Below, one piece after another: positions 17,601 through 26,329 of a stretch of DNA of 64,000 bases. A program made the position numbers and the translations under genes. Position 1 is the stretch's first letter. The number at the start of each line of letters is the position of its first letter. The DNA is from Saccharopolyspora galaxeae (lineage in GTDB: Bacteria > Actinomycetota > Actinomycetes > Mycobacteriales > Pseudonocardiaceae): NCBI RefSeq assembly GCF_016526145.1, contig NZ_JADDUE010000016.1, positions 44,872 to 108,871 on the forward strand, written 5' to 3'. The notes beneath the pieces are model-generated. The model ran no database searches. It was not told where the DNA came from and was given only the letters and a program-made list of their open reading frames with translations.

Positions 17601-18404
17601 GCCGAGCCGGTCGAGGTGCCGCCCCGGTTCGCCGGTGAGGTCGAGGTGCGCGACGTGTCGTTCCGGTACCCGGGCACCGACGAGCCCGCGCTGCGGGACA
17701 TCTCGCTGAAGATCGACCCGGGGACCACGGTCGCCCTGGTCGGGCCGACCGGGGCGGGCAAGTCGACGCTGGTGAAGCTGCTCGCCCGGTTCTACGACGT
17801 GACTGCGGGAGCGGTGCTGATCGACGGGATCGACGTGCGCCGCTTCGAACCTGCCGGCTACCACCACCGGCTCGCGGTCGTCCCGCAGGAGGGCTACCTG
17901 TTCGCAGGCGACGTCGCCGCGAACATCGCCTACGGCCGCCCGGACGCGACCGATGCGGAGATCGAGGCCGCCGCCCGCGACGTGGGCGCGCTGCCCGGCA
18001 TCGCGATGCTGCCGAACGGGTTCCGCCAGCAGGTCGGCGAACGCGGCCGGGAGCTCTCGGCCGGTCAGCGCCAGCTCGTGGCGCTGGCCCGCGCGGAACT
18101 GGTCCGCCCCGACCTGCTGCTGCTGGACGAGGCGACCGCGGCGCTGGGCCCCGCGACGGAATCGCTGGTGATATCCGCGAGCGACAAGCTGGCCGCGCGC
18201 CGCACGACGTTCGTGGTGGCGCACCGGCTGGGCACCGCAGCCCGGGCGGACCGCATCGTGGTGATCGACGGCGGGCGGGTCGTGGAGGACGGCAGCCACT
18301 CGGAGTTGATGGAGCTCGGCGGCCAGTACGCGCGGCTGTGGCACGCCACCGACGCGCACTCGCACTCCGCACCGGGCCTCGGAACGGTGCGGACACGGCA
18401 CTGA
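14625..18404 (+). CDS. fused ABC exporter: two half-transporters in one polypeptide
   Basis: The 1259-residue protein contains TMD-NBD-TMD-NBD. The first ATPase has Walker A GSAGSGKST (about 381), LSGGQ (about 490) and Walker B ILVLDDATSAVD, where the catalytic Glu is Asp. The second has GPTGAGKST (about 1038), LSAGQ (about 1143), Walker B LLLLDEATAAL with the Glu intact, and a D-loop Asp replaced by Gly. One degenerate and one competent site is the pattern of heterodimeric exporters such as TM287/288 and mycobacterial Rv1272c/Rv1273c, here on one chain. Each TMD has six helices. GTG 14625 lacks a ribosome site but has CATAAC eight bases upstream, suggesting a leaderless transcript. Substrate unknown; lipids or drugs are likely. 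Confidence 0.93.
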   Translation: MSDSDTAADGGAERTRPGWIRRLFAACWRHPIAVLLAMGASVAAVGLEALVPLLTKTAVDDAVAGSTGRLWWLAAALAGLGVFRFGAAFVRRYSAGRLALDVQHDLRRAVFGSVQRLDGGKQDALRTGQVVSRAITDLQLVNALLAMLPLAAGTVVLAVFALTAMLWLSPLLTLVVLVVMPLIAIVSAHSRKRLFPATWSAQQRAADIAQQVEESVAGVRVVKGFGQEAREVSGLDARARRLFAERLRAARMTSLPQATLTALPSAGQVGVLGLGGWMALQGQVGIGTFVAFAAYVTMLGGPARMLASVLVQGQVTRAGMERITDLIDSRPDVRNRPGAVDLPEVPLRVRLDDAGFGYTRDQRVLDGMSLTVRPGETVALIGSAGSGKSTVSLLLPRFYDVQQGAVRIGTADGTTEHDVRDVRLESLRKAVGVVFEEAFLFSDTIRGNIAYGRPDASEAEIVAAARAAEAHEFITELPDGYDTMVGERGLTLSGGQRQRVALARALLSDPRILVLDDATSAVDPATEAAIHDTLRSVTAQRTTLLIAHRRSTLALADRVAVLEEGRVVDVGTQHELERRCTLFRSLLAGPGESIETPHAAPETTSAQLWPEVADEPEAAHTITAPQGPGARGTSTSSKDATPLTPELKAGIRRLPAATEAPRLPGVDATAPDPQFRLTRLLRPIRWGLVLTVALVAGDALTSIALPSLVREGVDGGVGAGDPATLWTVTAVGAAVVLAAWLVIKAQTVITARTGETLLYLLRVRSFAHLQRLGLDYYERELAGRIMTRMTTDVDALSTFLQTGMATAVVSVFTIVGIAVALLITDLSLALVALAVLPPLIVATVLFRRVAATAYAEARERVSTVNADLQENVSGLRVAQAHRRERHSAKVFAQRSDAYRRSRLRAQRYIATFFPFTTLLSELAQAAVLGVGATRVATGDLTAGVLVAFLLYLGMFFSPVQQLSGVFDQYQQARVGLRRIGELLRTPTSVPAAAEPVEVPPRFAGEVEVRDVSFRYPGTDEPALRDISLKIDPGTTVALVGPTGAGKSTLVKLLARFYDVTAGAVLIDGIDVRRFEPAGYHHRLAVVPQEGYLFAGDVAANIAYGRPDATDAEIEAAARDVGALPGIAMLPNGFRQQVGERGRELSAGQRQLVALARAELVRPDLLLLDEATAALGPATESLVISASDKLAARRTTFVVAHRLGTAARADRIVVIDGGRVVEDGSHSELMELGGQYARLWHATDAHSHSAPGLGTVRTRH

Positions 18405-18770
18405 GCTGCTGCTACCCGGCGTGTCCGCGCGCGATGCGTTGCGCGTAATCGACCGCGATGTGGGAACCAACCGCTCACGTCGCGGGAATCCGCGGCCGCT
18501 GCCGAAACGTTGCGCCGGATGCTCGCGACAACGGTGCGAGGCGTACCGGCGAGACCGGCGACGAGAACGGCGCATGATACGAGCGAGCCGCATCCGGCGG
18601 CGAGACCCGGACGGGCCAACTCGGCCCGGTATCGGGGTTTCCGTATCGATCCTGTGACCGAACTCTTCCGGCGGACGTCCGACTGTGTGCCAACCGCACG
18701 AATCGGACCGCTAGCCTGGTACGTGAGTGTGTGTACATCACGAGAAGATGGATCGAGGCGAGCGCCAGCC
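18405..18770 (+). other. intergenic region upstream of kgd
   Basis: This 366 bp stretch lies between the exporter and kgd. A TAGCCT hexamer followed by GG near 18712 resembles an actinobacterial -10 element and is the best promoter candidate for kgd, giving a leader of about 50 bases. No terminator hairpin with a T-run and no gene was recognised. Confidence 0.4.
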
Positions 18771-21700
18771 GTGTCCAGCAGCAGCCCTGCGTCACAGTTC
18801 GGCCCCAACGAGTGGTTGATCGAGGAGATGTACGAGCAGTACCTCCAAGATCCCGCGTCGGTTGACCCCGCGTGGCACGAGTTCTTCGCCGACTACAAGC
18901 CGGGGCAGGCGGCCTCGGGTTCGGTAGCCGCCGACAACTCCGCGAGCGCGGCCGGTTCTGCGAGCAGCACGACGACCGTTTCCGGCACGACCACGGCGAC
19001 CGCGTCGCGCGGTACCGGCAACGGGCAGATCGGATCCGCCGGACCCCAGAACGCGCAGCAGTCCCAGCCCGCCAAGGCTGCCGAGCCGAAGGCCGGCAAC
19101 TCCGCACCGCCGAAGGCGGCGGAGTCGAAGCCGGCCGCCGAGCCGAAGGCCGGCAAGCCCGCGGAGCAGAACGCGGCGGAGTCGAAGTCGGCCAAGCCCG
19201 CCGAGCCGAAGCCGTCCCCGCAGCAGGCCGCGAAGGCCGCTCCGGTCAAGGACGACGGCGCGGGCGAGGAGACCAAGCCGCTGCGCGGCGCGGCCGCGGC
19301 GATCGCCAAGAACATGGAGCAGTCGCTGACCGTGCCGACCGCGACGAGCGTGCGCGCGGTCCCGGCCAAGCTGCTGTTCGACAACCGCATCGTGATCAAC
19401 AATCACCTGAAGCGGAACAAGGGCGGCAAGGTCTCGTTCACGCACCTGATCGGCTACGCCATGGTGCGGGCGCTGCGGGACTTCCCGAACATGAACCGGC
19501 ACTTCGGCGAGGACGCCAAGGGCAAGCCCGCCGCGATCACGCCGGAGCACGTCAACCTCGGCCTGGCGATCGACATGCCCGGCAAGGACGGTTCGCGCAA
19601 CCTCGTGGTGGCCTCCATCAAGGGCTGCGAACAGATGAGCTTCCAGCAGTTCTGGCAGGCCTACGAGGACATCATCCGCAAGGCCCGCAACGGCGCGCTG
19701 ACCGCGGAGGACTTCGCGGGCACCACGATCTCGCTGACCAACCCCGGCCCGTCCGGCACGAACCACTCGGTGCCGCGGCTGACCAAGGGCCAGTCCGCGA
19801 TCATCGGCGTCGGGGCGATGGACTACCCGGCGGAGTTCCAGGGCGCCTCGGAGAAGGCCCTGGTCGAGATGGGCATCAGCAAGATCGTCACGCTGACCTC
19901 GACCTACGACCACCGGGTCATCCAGGGCGCCGAGTCCGGCGACTTCCTGCGCAAGGTGCACGAGCTGCTGCTGGGCGAGGACGGGTTCTTCGACGACATC
20001 TTCTCGTCGCTGCGCATCCCGTACGAGCCGATCCGCTGGACCCAGGACATCCCCGAGGGCGCGGTGGACAAGACCGCGCGGGTGCTGGAGCTGATCGACG
20101 CCTACCGCACGCGCGGGCACCTGATGGCCGACATCGACCCGCTGAACTACCGGCAGCGCAGGCACGAGGACCTGGACGTGCTCTCGCACGGCCTCACCCT
20201 CTGGGACCTGGACCGGGAGTTCGCCGTGGGTGGCTTCGCGGGTCAGCAGTACATGTCGCTGCGCGACGTGCTGGGCGTGCTGCGGGACTCCTACTGCCGC
20301 ACGGTCGGCGTGGAGTACATGCACATCCTCGAACCGGACGAGCGGGAATGGCTGCAGAACCGGGTCGAGAAGCCGCACGAGAAGCCGGAGCAGTCCGAGC
20401 AGAAGTACATCCTGTCCAAGCTCAACGCCGCCGAGGCGTTCGAGACGTTCCTGCAGACCAAGTACGTCGGGCAGAAGCGGTTCTCGCTGGAGGGCGCCGA
20501 GACGGTGGTGCCGCTGCTGGACGCGGTGCTGGACTCCTCGGCCGAATCCGACCTGGACGAGGTCGTCGTCGGGATGCCGCACCGCGGCAGGCTCAACGTG
20601 CTGGCCAACATCGTCGGCAAGCCGATCTCGCAGATCTTCCGCGAGTTCGAGGGCAACCTGGACCCCGGCCAGGCGCACGGTTCCGGTGACGTGAAGTACC
20701 ACCTGGGCGCGGAGGGCAAGTACTTCCGCATGTTCGGCGACGGCGAGACGAAGGTGTCGCTGACCTCGAACCCCTCGCACCTGGAAGCCGTGGACCCGGT
20801 GCTGGAAGGCATCGTCCGCGCCAAGCAGGACATCCTGGACAAGGGCCAGGAGGGCTTCACGGTGCTGCCGGTGCTGATGCACGGCGACGCCGCGTTCGCC
20901 GGGCAGGGCGTGGTCGCCGAGACGCTGAACCTCTCGCTGCTGCGCGGCTACCGCACCGGCGGCACGGTGCACGTGGTGGTGAACAACCAGGTCGGCTACA
21001 CGACCGCGCCGGAGCACTCCCGCTCCAGCAAGTACTCCACCGACGTGGCGAAGATGACCGGTTCGCCGGTGTTCCACGTCAACGGCGACGATCCCGAGGC
21101 GTGCGTCTGGGTGGCGAAGCTGGCCGTGGAGTACCGCCAGAAGTTCGGCAAGGACGTCGTGATCGACATGGTGTGCTACCGCCGCCGCGGGCACAACGAG
21201 GGCGACGACCCGTCGATGACGCAGCCGTCGATGTACGACGCGATCGACAAGATGCGCAGCGTGCGCAAGACCTACACCGAGGCGCTGATTGGCCGCGGCG
21301 ACATCACCGTCGACGAGGCCGAGAAGGCGCTCAAGGACTACGCCAGCCAGCTGGAGCACGTGTTCAACGAGGTCCGCGAGCTGGAGAAGTACCCGCCGGA
21401 GCCGAGCCCGTCGGTGGAGTCGGAGCAGCAGGTGCCGACGAAGCTGATCACCGCGATCTCGCAGGACACGCTGGACCGCATCGCCCGGTCGCACGTGGAC
21501 TTGCCGGAGGGCTTCACCCCGCACTCGCGGGTCAAGCCGGTGCTGGAGCGGCGCGCCAAAATGGCCGTCGAGGGCGAGATCGACTGGGGCTTCGGCGAGC
21601 TGCTCGCGTTCGGCTCGCTGGCGATGGAGGGCCGCCCGGTGCGGCTGACCGGGCAGGACAGCCGCCGCGGCACGTTCGGCCAGCGGCACTCGGTGCTGAT

Positions 21701-22607
21701 CGACCGCAAGACCGGCGCCGAGTACACCCCGCTGCAGAACCTCTCCGAGGACCAGGCGAAGTTCCTGCCCTACGACTCGGCGCTGTCCGAGTTCGCGGCG
21801 ATGGGCTTCGAGTACGGCTACTCGGTGGCCAACCCGGATGCGCTGGTGGCGTGGGAAGCCCAGTTCGGCGACTTCTTCAACGGCGCGCAGTCGATCATCG
21901 ACGAGTTCATCTCCTCCGGTGAGGCCAAGTGGGGCCAGCGCTCCGACGTGGTGCTGCTGCTGCCGCACGGCCACGAGGGCCAGGGCCCGGACCACAGCTC
22001 GGCGCGCATCGAGCGCTGGTTGCAGCTGTGCGCGGAGGGCTCGATGACGGTCGCGCTGCCGTCCACTCCGGCGAACTACTTCCACCTGCTGCGCAGGCAT
22101 TCGCTGGACGGCATCCACCGGCCGCTGGTGGTGTTCACGCCGAAGTCGATGCTGCGGATGAAGGCCGCGACCAGCTCGGTCGGCGACTTCACCGAGGGCA
22201 AGTTCACCTCGGTCATCGACGATCCGACGCAGCCGGACCCGTCCGCGGTGCGCCGCGTGGTGCTGTGCTCCGGCAAGCTCTACTACGAGCTGGCCGCGGA
22301 GAAGGAGAAGCAGGGCCACACCGACACCGCGGTCGTACGGCTGGAGCAGCTCTACCCGCTGCCCCACCGCAAGCTCGGTGCGCTGCTGGACCACTACTCG
22401 AACGCCACCGACGTCCGGTGGGTGCAGGAGGAACCGGCGAACCAGGGCGCCTGGCCGTTCCTGGGCCTGAAGCTGCGCGAGCACTTCCCGGAGCGGCTGC
22501 GCGAGCTGCAGCGGGTGTCCCGCCGGCCGATGGCCGCCCCGGCCACCGGGCTCAAGGCGGTGCACGACGTGGAGCAGGCCGAGGTCGTGCAGAACACCTT
22601 CGCCTGA
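18771..22607 (+). CDS. kgd: multifunctional 2-oxoglutarate decarboxylase / dehydrogenase E1-E2 fusion
   Basis: Kgd is the actinobacterial enzyme at the 2-oxoglutarate node of the TCA cycle, combining thiamine-diphosphate E1 chemistry with an E2-like succinyltransferase domain. The 1278-residue chain starts with the E1 N-terminal tag ([19 protein letters not shown]), then an Ala/Pro/Lys/Ser-rich linker (about 47-170). The E2 domain (about 172-400) has [18 protein letters not shown] with the catalytic His near 382. The E1 domain (about 420-1278) has [37 protein letters not shown] and [10 protein letters not shown] for thiamine diphosphate and Mg. In relatives the E1 is inhibited by GarA; no garA is here. 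GTG 18771 matches the known N-terminus. A perfect terminator follows. Confidence 0.97.
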   Translation: MSSSSPASQFGPNEWLIEEMYEQYLQDPASVDPAWHEFFADYKPGQAASGSVAADNSASAAGSASSTTTVSGTTTATASRGTGNGQIGSAGPQNAQQSQPAKAAEPKAGNSAPPKAAESKPAAEPKAGKPAEQNAAESKSAKPAEPKPSPQQAAKAAPVKDDGAGEETKPLRGAAAAIAKNMEQSLTVPTATSVRAVPAKLLFDNRIVINNHLKRNKGGKVSFTHLIGYAMVRALRDFPNMNRHFGEDAKGKPAAITPEHVNLGLAIDMPGKDGSRNLVVASIKGCEQMSFQQFWQAYEDIIRKARNGALTAEDFAGTTISLTNPGPSGTNHSVPRLTKGQSAIIGVGAMDYPAEFQGASEKALVEMGISKIVTLTSTYDHRVIQGAESGDFLRKVHELLLGEDGFFDDIFSSLRIPYEPIRWTQDIPEGAVDKTARVLELIDAYRTRGHLMADIDPLNYRQRRHEDLDVLSHGLTLWDLDREFAVGGFAGQQYMSLRDVLGVLRDSYCRTVGVEYMHILEPDEREWLQNRVEKPHEKPEQSEQKYILSKLNAAEAFETFLQTKYVGQKRFSLEGAETVVPLLDAVLDSSAESDLDEVVVGMPHRGRLNVLANIVGKPISQIFREFEGNLDPGQAHGSGDVKYHLGAEGKYFRMFGDGETKVSLTSNPSHLEAVDPVLEGIVRAKQDILDKGQEGFTVLPVLMHGDAAFAGQGVVAETLNLSLLRGYRTGGTVHVVVNNQVGYTTAPEHSRSSKYSTDVAKMTGSPVFHVNGDDPEACVWVAKLAVEYRQKFGKDVVIDMVCYRRRGHNEGDDPSMTQPSMYDAIDKMRSVRKTYTEALIGRGDITVDEAEKALKDYASQLEHVFNEVRELEKYPPEPSPSVESEQQVPTKLITAISQDTLDRIARSHVDLPEGFTPHSRVKPVLERRAKMAVEGEIDWGFGELLAFGSLAMEGRPVRLTGQDSRRGTFGQRHSVLIDRKTGAEYTPLQNLSEDQAKFLPYDSALSEFAAMGFEYGYSVANPDALVAWEAQFGDFFNGAQSIIDEFISSGEAKWGQRSDVVLLLPHGHEGQGPDHSSARIERWLQLCAEGSMTVALPSTPANYFHLLRRHSLDGIHRPLVVFTPKSMLRMKAATSSVGDFTEGKFTSVIDDPTQPDPSAVRRVVLCSGKLYYELAAEKEKQGHTDTAVVRLEQLYPLPHRKLGALLDHYSNATDVRWVQEEPANQGAWPFLGLKLREHFPERLRELQRVSRRPMAAPATGLKAVHDVEQAEVVQNTFA

Positions 22608-22621
22608 TCCGCACTCCCTCG

Positions 22622-22653
22622 AAGCGGGCCGCCGACACTCCGGCGGCCCGCTT
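22622..22653 (+). terminator. intrinsic terminator of kgd
   Basis: AAGCGGGCCGCCG (22622-22634) pairs perfectly with CGGCGGCCCGCTT (22641-22653) around a 6-base loop, followed by TCTTGCTTTT. It begins 15 bases after the kgd stop codon. Confidence 0.95.
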
Positions 22654-22761
22654 TCTTGCTTTTCGCAGGTGGCCCGCGTAGTCCGACGGCGGGTGGCCGT
22701 AAGGTTCTCGGTTGCCGTGCAGGTTGGCGGTCCGGTGGCCGTCGGGTGTGAGGAGGAGCCG

Positions 22762-22938
22762 GTGTACTTCACCGACCGTGGCATCGAGGAGTTGGAGCAG
22801 CGTCGCGGCGATGAAGAGGTGACGTTGGCGTGGCTCGCGGACCGGATGCGCGCGTTCGTGGACCTGAACCCGGAATTCGAGGACGCGACCGAACGCCTCG
22901 CCACATTCCTCGCCCGCGACGACACCGACGAGGACTGA
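22762..22938 (+). CDS. small DUF6104 family protein
   Basis: This 58-residue protein begins VYFTDRGIEELEQRRGDEEV and continues TLAWLADRMRAFVDLNPEFE and ATERLATFLARDD. The family occurs in actinobacteria, often beside kgd, and has no known function. The sequence looks like a soluble acidic helical bundle. GTG 22762 has a strong AGGAGGAG 3-4 bases upstream. Its own start beyond the kgd terminator indicates separate transcription. It converges with the LAL regulator; only 8 bp separate the two stops and no hairpin is seen there. Confidence 0.85.
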   Translation: MYFTDRGIEELEQRRGDEEVTLAWLADRMRAFVDLNPEFEDATERLATFLARDDTDED

Positions 22939-22946
22939 CCCGCCGG

Positions 22947-25556
22947 TCAGCCGGGTAGACGACGCAGCGCTGCGCCGAGCTGGGCGCGGGAAGTGATGTC
23001 CAGCTTCGGGAAGATCTTGTACAGGTGGTAGCCGACGGTGCGCGGGCTCAGCGCCAGCGTGCTCGCTATCTGCCGGTTGGTGAGCCCCTGCGCTGCGAGA
23101 TCGGCGATCTGCCGCTCCTGCGGGGTGAGCGGATCGGGCAGTTCGGGCCGGGAGTGCGCGTCCCCGGTCGCGCGGAGTTCGGCGTGCGCGCGGCGGCTCC
23201 AAGCGGTGGCGCCGAGCCGGTCGAACCGCTCCTCGGCGGAGCGCAGGTGCGCGCGGGCGTCCTGGTGGCGTTTGCGGCGGCGCAGCGCGGAGCCGATCTG
23301 CAGTTCGGTGCGCGCGGTGGCGAACGGCCTGCCTGCGCGGGCAGCGATCGCGAGCAGGTCTTCGCCCGAGCCGGTTTCGGCTCCGTCGGCCGCATCGCCG
23401 CCGAGCAGTGCCCAGCACCGCGCGAGGTCGAGCCGCGCCCAGTCGGCCGCACCTGCGGCGACCCAAGCCGCGAATCCCCGCACGACCTCCGCGGCCTCGT
23501 CGGTCCTCCCGGCCAGCATCGCCGCCTCCGTCGCGTCCACTGTGGACATGCGTTGCACGAGCAGGTGGTGCGGATTCTCCGCGGGACGCCGCAACGCGCG
23601 CAGGCGCTCCCAGGCTTCTTCACCGCGCCCGCAGGACAGCGCGAGCAAGCCGCGGATCCACTGCTCGGTCAGCGCCGCGCCCGGTGACGCCGGCCCGCTG
23701 GTGGCTTCCTCCAGCCATGACCGGCACGTGCGCTCATCGCCTTGCCCGGCGTTGATCCACGCAACGGCCAGCAGCGCCTCGCAGCGCAAGGCGTGGTGGC
23801 CGAGGTCTTCGGCCAGGCGGGCGCTGTCGGCGGCCCGTTGTGCGGCGGAATCCCACTGCCCGAGCGCGGTTTTCGTCACCGCCAGCTTGAGCAGCAACAA
23901 GGCTCGCGTGCTGGGGGCGGACCGCACGTGATCACCACGCATCAGGTGCGTGAACAGTTCCGCGTAGTGCTCCTCCTCGCCGATGAACACCGGCAGCAAC
24001 GGCGGCGGCCACGCCTTCGGATGCACCGCGTCCGAGGAACGCGACCACCACGCCAGCGTCCGCAGCGCCTGCCGATCGCCAACGCTGGGATCGCTGTGCC
24101 CGGACACGACGGTCTCCAGCGCGGGCACCGCGCCCGGCACGGATTCGGTGGCCGCGTCGAGCCGTTCGCGCAGCGAGCCCACGGCCCGGCGCAACGAGTC
24201 GGGGGATGCCACCTCCCAACCAGCGGTGAGCGCGGTGACGACGAGCCGCAGGGTGTGCTCGGAGCTGCCGGGTTCCGTTCCACCGCCGATCGGCAGCAGG
24301 CGCCACCCGGTGGTCCAGGACTCGGTGAAGCCGTGGATGACCGCGCGCATGATCGCCGCGCTCAGCTCCGCATCGCTGCTGTGCCGGATCGGCACCGCGA
24401 GCAGGTCGAGCGCGTGCTCGACGTACCCGGCCAGCCAGGCCAATTCGGCGGCGATGATGCGGAACCGCTCCCGCTCCGCGGGGTCGGTGGCGCCGGCGAC
24501 CGCGCGGTTGGCAGCGGTGTAGGCGTCCAGCACCCGTCCCTGCTGGGCCATCGGGACGGTAGCGCGGGCGAGCGCTGCCGCGGCACGTTCCGGTTCGGTC
24601 AGCGAACCGGCGAGGTGTTCGGCGTGTTCGGCGGGCCACTGCTGCGGATCGGTCGCCGCGGCCAGGGCCGCGCAGGTGCGTGCCGTTTCGGCGAGCGTGG
24701 CGCGCTGCCGCACCGCGGCACGTTCCAGGCCGGAGCGCCAGGTGAGCTCGGGTGCGGTGCGGACGATGCCCGCCCGCTCAGCCGGCGCCAGATCGTCCGG
24801 TTGCAGCTCGAGCGCCCGTGCGGCACGCAAGCACACCGGCAGGGCCGGTCCCAGCGCCAGCAGCAACAGCCAGTCGCGGGTGCGGTCCGGGACGTCCGGT
24901 GCGAAGGCTCGGGCGCCCCGCGGCCCGATCACCGGCTCGGCAGGCAACGGCACCCGGCCGCTGAGCTGCTCGGGGCTGAGCTCGGCGGCGGTCTCGCGCA
25001 GTACCAGGGGGTTGCGCTCGCACAGTTCCAGCAGCCCGTGGACCACGTGTGCGGGCACGTCGCCCAGCAGTTCGCGGGCATCGCCGTCCGAACTGCCCGG
25101 CACGGTCGTCGAGGGCAGCGTTGCCAATTCCGCGCGCAACGGCCATTCCGCGGCGGCCGTGCACACCAGCCCGAGCGAACGCCCGCCGACTCGGCGGCCC
25201 GCGTAGGCGAGCACCCGCGCCGACTCGTCGTCCGCCCAGTGCACGTCGTCGACCAGTAGCAACACCGGTTCGGCGGCCACGAGGAAGCCCCAGAACCGAT
25301 GCCGCGTCGTGGCGACGTCGTCGAACTCCTCGATACCGGTGTGCCCGCTGAGCTGGTGCAACAGCGCGAACGGGGTCTCGCTCTCGTCCGGTGTGCAGGT
25401 CGCGGACAGAACCCGTGCGCACGTCATCTCGGCGAGTCGCCGCAGCGCGGTGGTGCGTCCCCGTGCGCGCGGAGCGGTCAGCACGCGCACCGCTCCGGTG
25501 CCCGCGGCGACCGAGTCCGCGATGCGCTCCAGCTCGACGTCGAGTCCGGTGCTCAT
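22947..25556 (-). CDS. LAL-type (large ATP-binding LuxR) transcriptional regulator
   Basis: The 869-residue regulator has an N-terminal STAND/AAA-like ATPase domain, a long helical TPR-like middle, and a LuxR DNA-binding domain at the C-terminus (LTPQERQIADLAAQGLTNRQ, then STLALSPRTVGYHLYKIFPK). Walker B is clear (PVLLLVDDVHWAD), but the Walker A region reads LTAPRARGRTTALRRL, with arginine where GKT normally occurs, so nucleotide binding may be weak or absent. It is divergent from the Rieske/93-residue/amidohydrolase operon 111 bp away and is its most likely regulator. The start at ATG 25556 has no obvious ribosome site. Confidence 0.88.
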   Translation of the reverse strand: MSTGLDVELERIADSVAAGTGAVRVLTAPRARGRTTALRRLAEMTCARVLSATCTPDESETPFALLHQLSGHTGIEEFDDVATTRHRFWGFLVAAEPVLLLVDDVHWADDESARVLAYAGRRVGGRSLGLVCTAAAEWPLRAELATLPSTTVPGSSDGDARELLGDVPAHVVHGLLELCERNPLVLRETAAELSPEQLSGRVPLPAEPVIGPRGARAFAPDVPDRTRDWLLLLALGPALPVCLRAARALELQPDDLAPAERAGIVRTAPELTWRSGLERAAVRQRATLAETARTCAALAAATDPQQWPAEHAEHLAGSLTEPERAAAALARATVPMAQQGRVLDAYTAANRAVAGATDPAERERFRIIAAELAWLAGYVEHALDLLAVPIRHSSDAELSAAIMRAVIHGFTESWTTGWRLLPIGGGTEPGSSEHTLRLVVTALTAGWEVASPDSLRRAVGSLRERLDAATESVPGAVPALETVVSGHSDPSVGDRQALRTLAWWSRSSDAVHPKAWPPPLLPVFIGEEEHYAELFTHLMRGDHVRSAPSTRALLLLKLAVTKTALGQWDSAAQRAADSARLAEDLGHHALRCEALLAVAWINAGQGDERTCRSWLEEATSGPASPGAALTEQWIRGLLALSCGRGEEAWERLRALRRPAENPHHLLVQRMSTVDATEAAMLAGRTDEAAEVVRGFAAWVAAGAADWARLDLARCWALLGGDAADGAETGSGEDLLAIAARAGRPFATARTELQIGSALRRRKRHQDARAHLRSAEERFDRLGATAWSRRAHAELRATGDAHSRPELPDPLTPQERQIADLAAQGLTNRQIASTLALSPRTVGYHLYKIFPKLDITSRAQLGAALRRLPG

Positions 25557-25667
25557 CCCGTACGGATGCTACCCGGCACTTCCGGCCAGTCATCTGACGG
25601 ATTCGCGCCCCGTCCTGCCGCACCCACCCTGGAACCAATGCGCTGAACAGCGGAAACAGGAGGTTCC

Positions 25668-26048
25668 ATGACCGCTACCCCGGTTGCGCGGCAAGCCGCC
25701 GCGCGCAGCGACGAAGTTCCGGAAGGCGGCAGGCACGTCGTCGACATCGCGGGCACCACGATCGGTCTCTTCCGCTTCCAGGGCGTGCTGCACGCCTACG
25801 AGAACGTGTGCCCGCACCAGGGCGGGCCGGTTTGCCAGGGACGGCTGGTGTCCCGGGTGACCGAGAAGCTCGACGCGGACAAGCGCAGCCGCGGCCTCGA
25901 CTTCGACACCGAAGACCTGCACATCGTCTGCCCGTGGCACGGCTTCGAGTACAGCCTCGCCACCGGTTCGCACCCGGGCCGCCCGCAGATCAAACTGCGC
26001 GCTTTCGATGTGGAGGAAGCGGAGGGAACGATCTATGTCCACGTCTGA
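25668..26048 (+). CDS. Rieske [2Fe-2S] protein with an enlarged spacer
   Basis: The 126-residue Rieske-fold protein has cluster ligands in NVCPHQGGPVC (Cys48, His50) and IVCPWHGFEYSL (Cys88, His91). The 37-residue separation is about twice that of stand-alone Rieske ferredoxins, because of an insert, VTEKLDADKRSRGLDFDTED, between the halves. It has no transmembrane segment or twin-arginine signal, so it should be a soluble electron carrier. AGGAGG precedes the ATG. It overlaps the next gene by 14 bp and heads an operon with a 93-residue protein and an amidohydrolase; no oxygenase or reductase is nearby, which leaves its partner unknown. Confidence 0.9.
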   Translation: MTATPVARQAAARSDEVPEGGRHVVDIAGTTIGLFRFQGVLHAYENVCPHQGGPVCQGRLVSRVTEKLDADKRSRGLDFDTEDLHIVCPWHGFEYSLATGSHPGRPQIKLRAFDVEEAEGTIYVHV

Positions 26049-26316
26049 CATCCCGGCACTGGCCGAGCACATCGATCAGCTCATCGCCGAAGGCCGTGCG
26101 CACGAGGTCCCCGCCGAGCAGCTGCAAGCCCTCGTCACCGCCGCGACCCGGCTCTACGCCGCGGCGAACGAAGGCGCCGCGCACGCGTCGGAACCGTTGC
26201 AGGACAGCGCATCGACCACGGACGCGGTGGTGCTCACCTGCGCGTTGCTGAAGGCACGAGACCTCAACCCGTTCGATCTGGCGCTGTGGTTCTCGCGCAG
26301 CCGCGTCGCGGGCTGA
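26035..26316 (+). CDS. hypothetical 93-residue protein of the Rieske-amidohydrolase operon
   Basis: I do not recognise this protein. It is predicted all-helical: ALAEHIDQLIAEGRAHEVP, QLQALVTAATRLYAAANEGA, then AVVLTCALLKARDLNPFDLA and a C-terminal WFSRSRVAG. It has one cysteine and no signal peptide. ATG 26035 has GGAGGG 8 bases upstream and overlaps the end of the Rieske gene by 14 bp. The amidohydrolase starts 13 bp after its stop. Tight packing between the two suggests a subunit or assembly partner, which is inference from context alone. Confidence 0.8.
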   Translation: MSTSDIPALAEHIDQLIAEGRAHEVPAEQLQALVTAATRLYAAANEGAAHASEPLQDSASTTDAVVLTCALLKARDLNPFDLALWFSRSRVAG

Positions 26317-26329
26317 CTTGGAGGCGGAC

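Noticed and set aside
15363..18593. A 1076-codon minus-strand frame antisense to the fused exporter
   Set aside because: It is rich in Arg, Gln, His and Gly, typical of shadow frames, and has no recognisable domain.
18792..22925. A 1377-codon open frame on the minus strand antisense to kgd
   Set aside because: It mirrors the codon bias of kgd, has no ribosome site and no family-like motifs, and kgd itself is certain. Long antisense frames are expected at this GC content.
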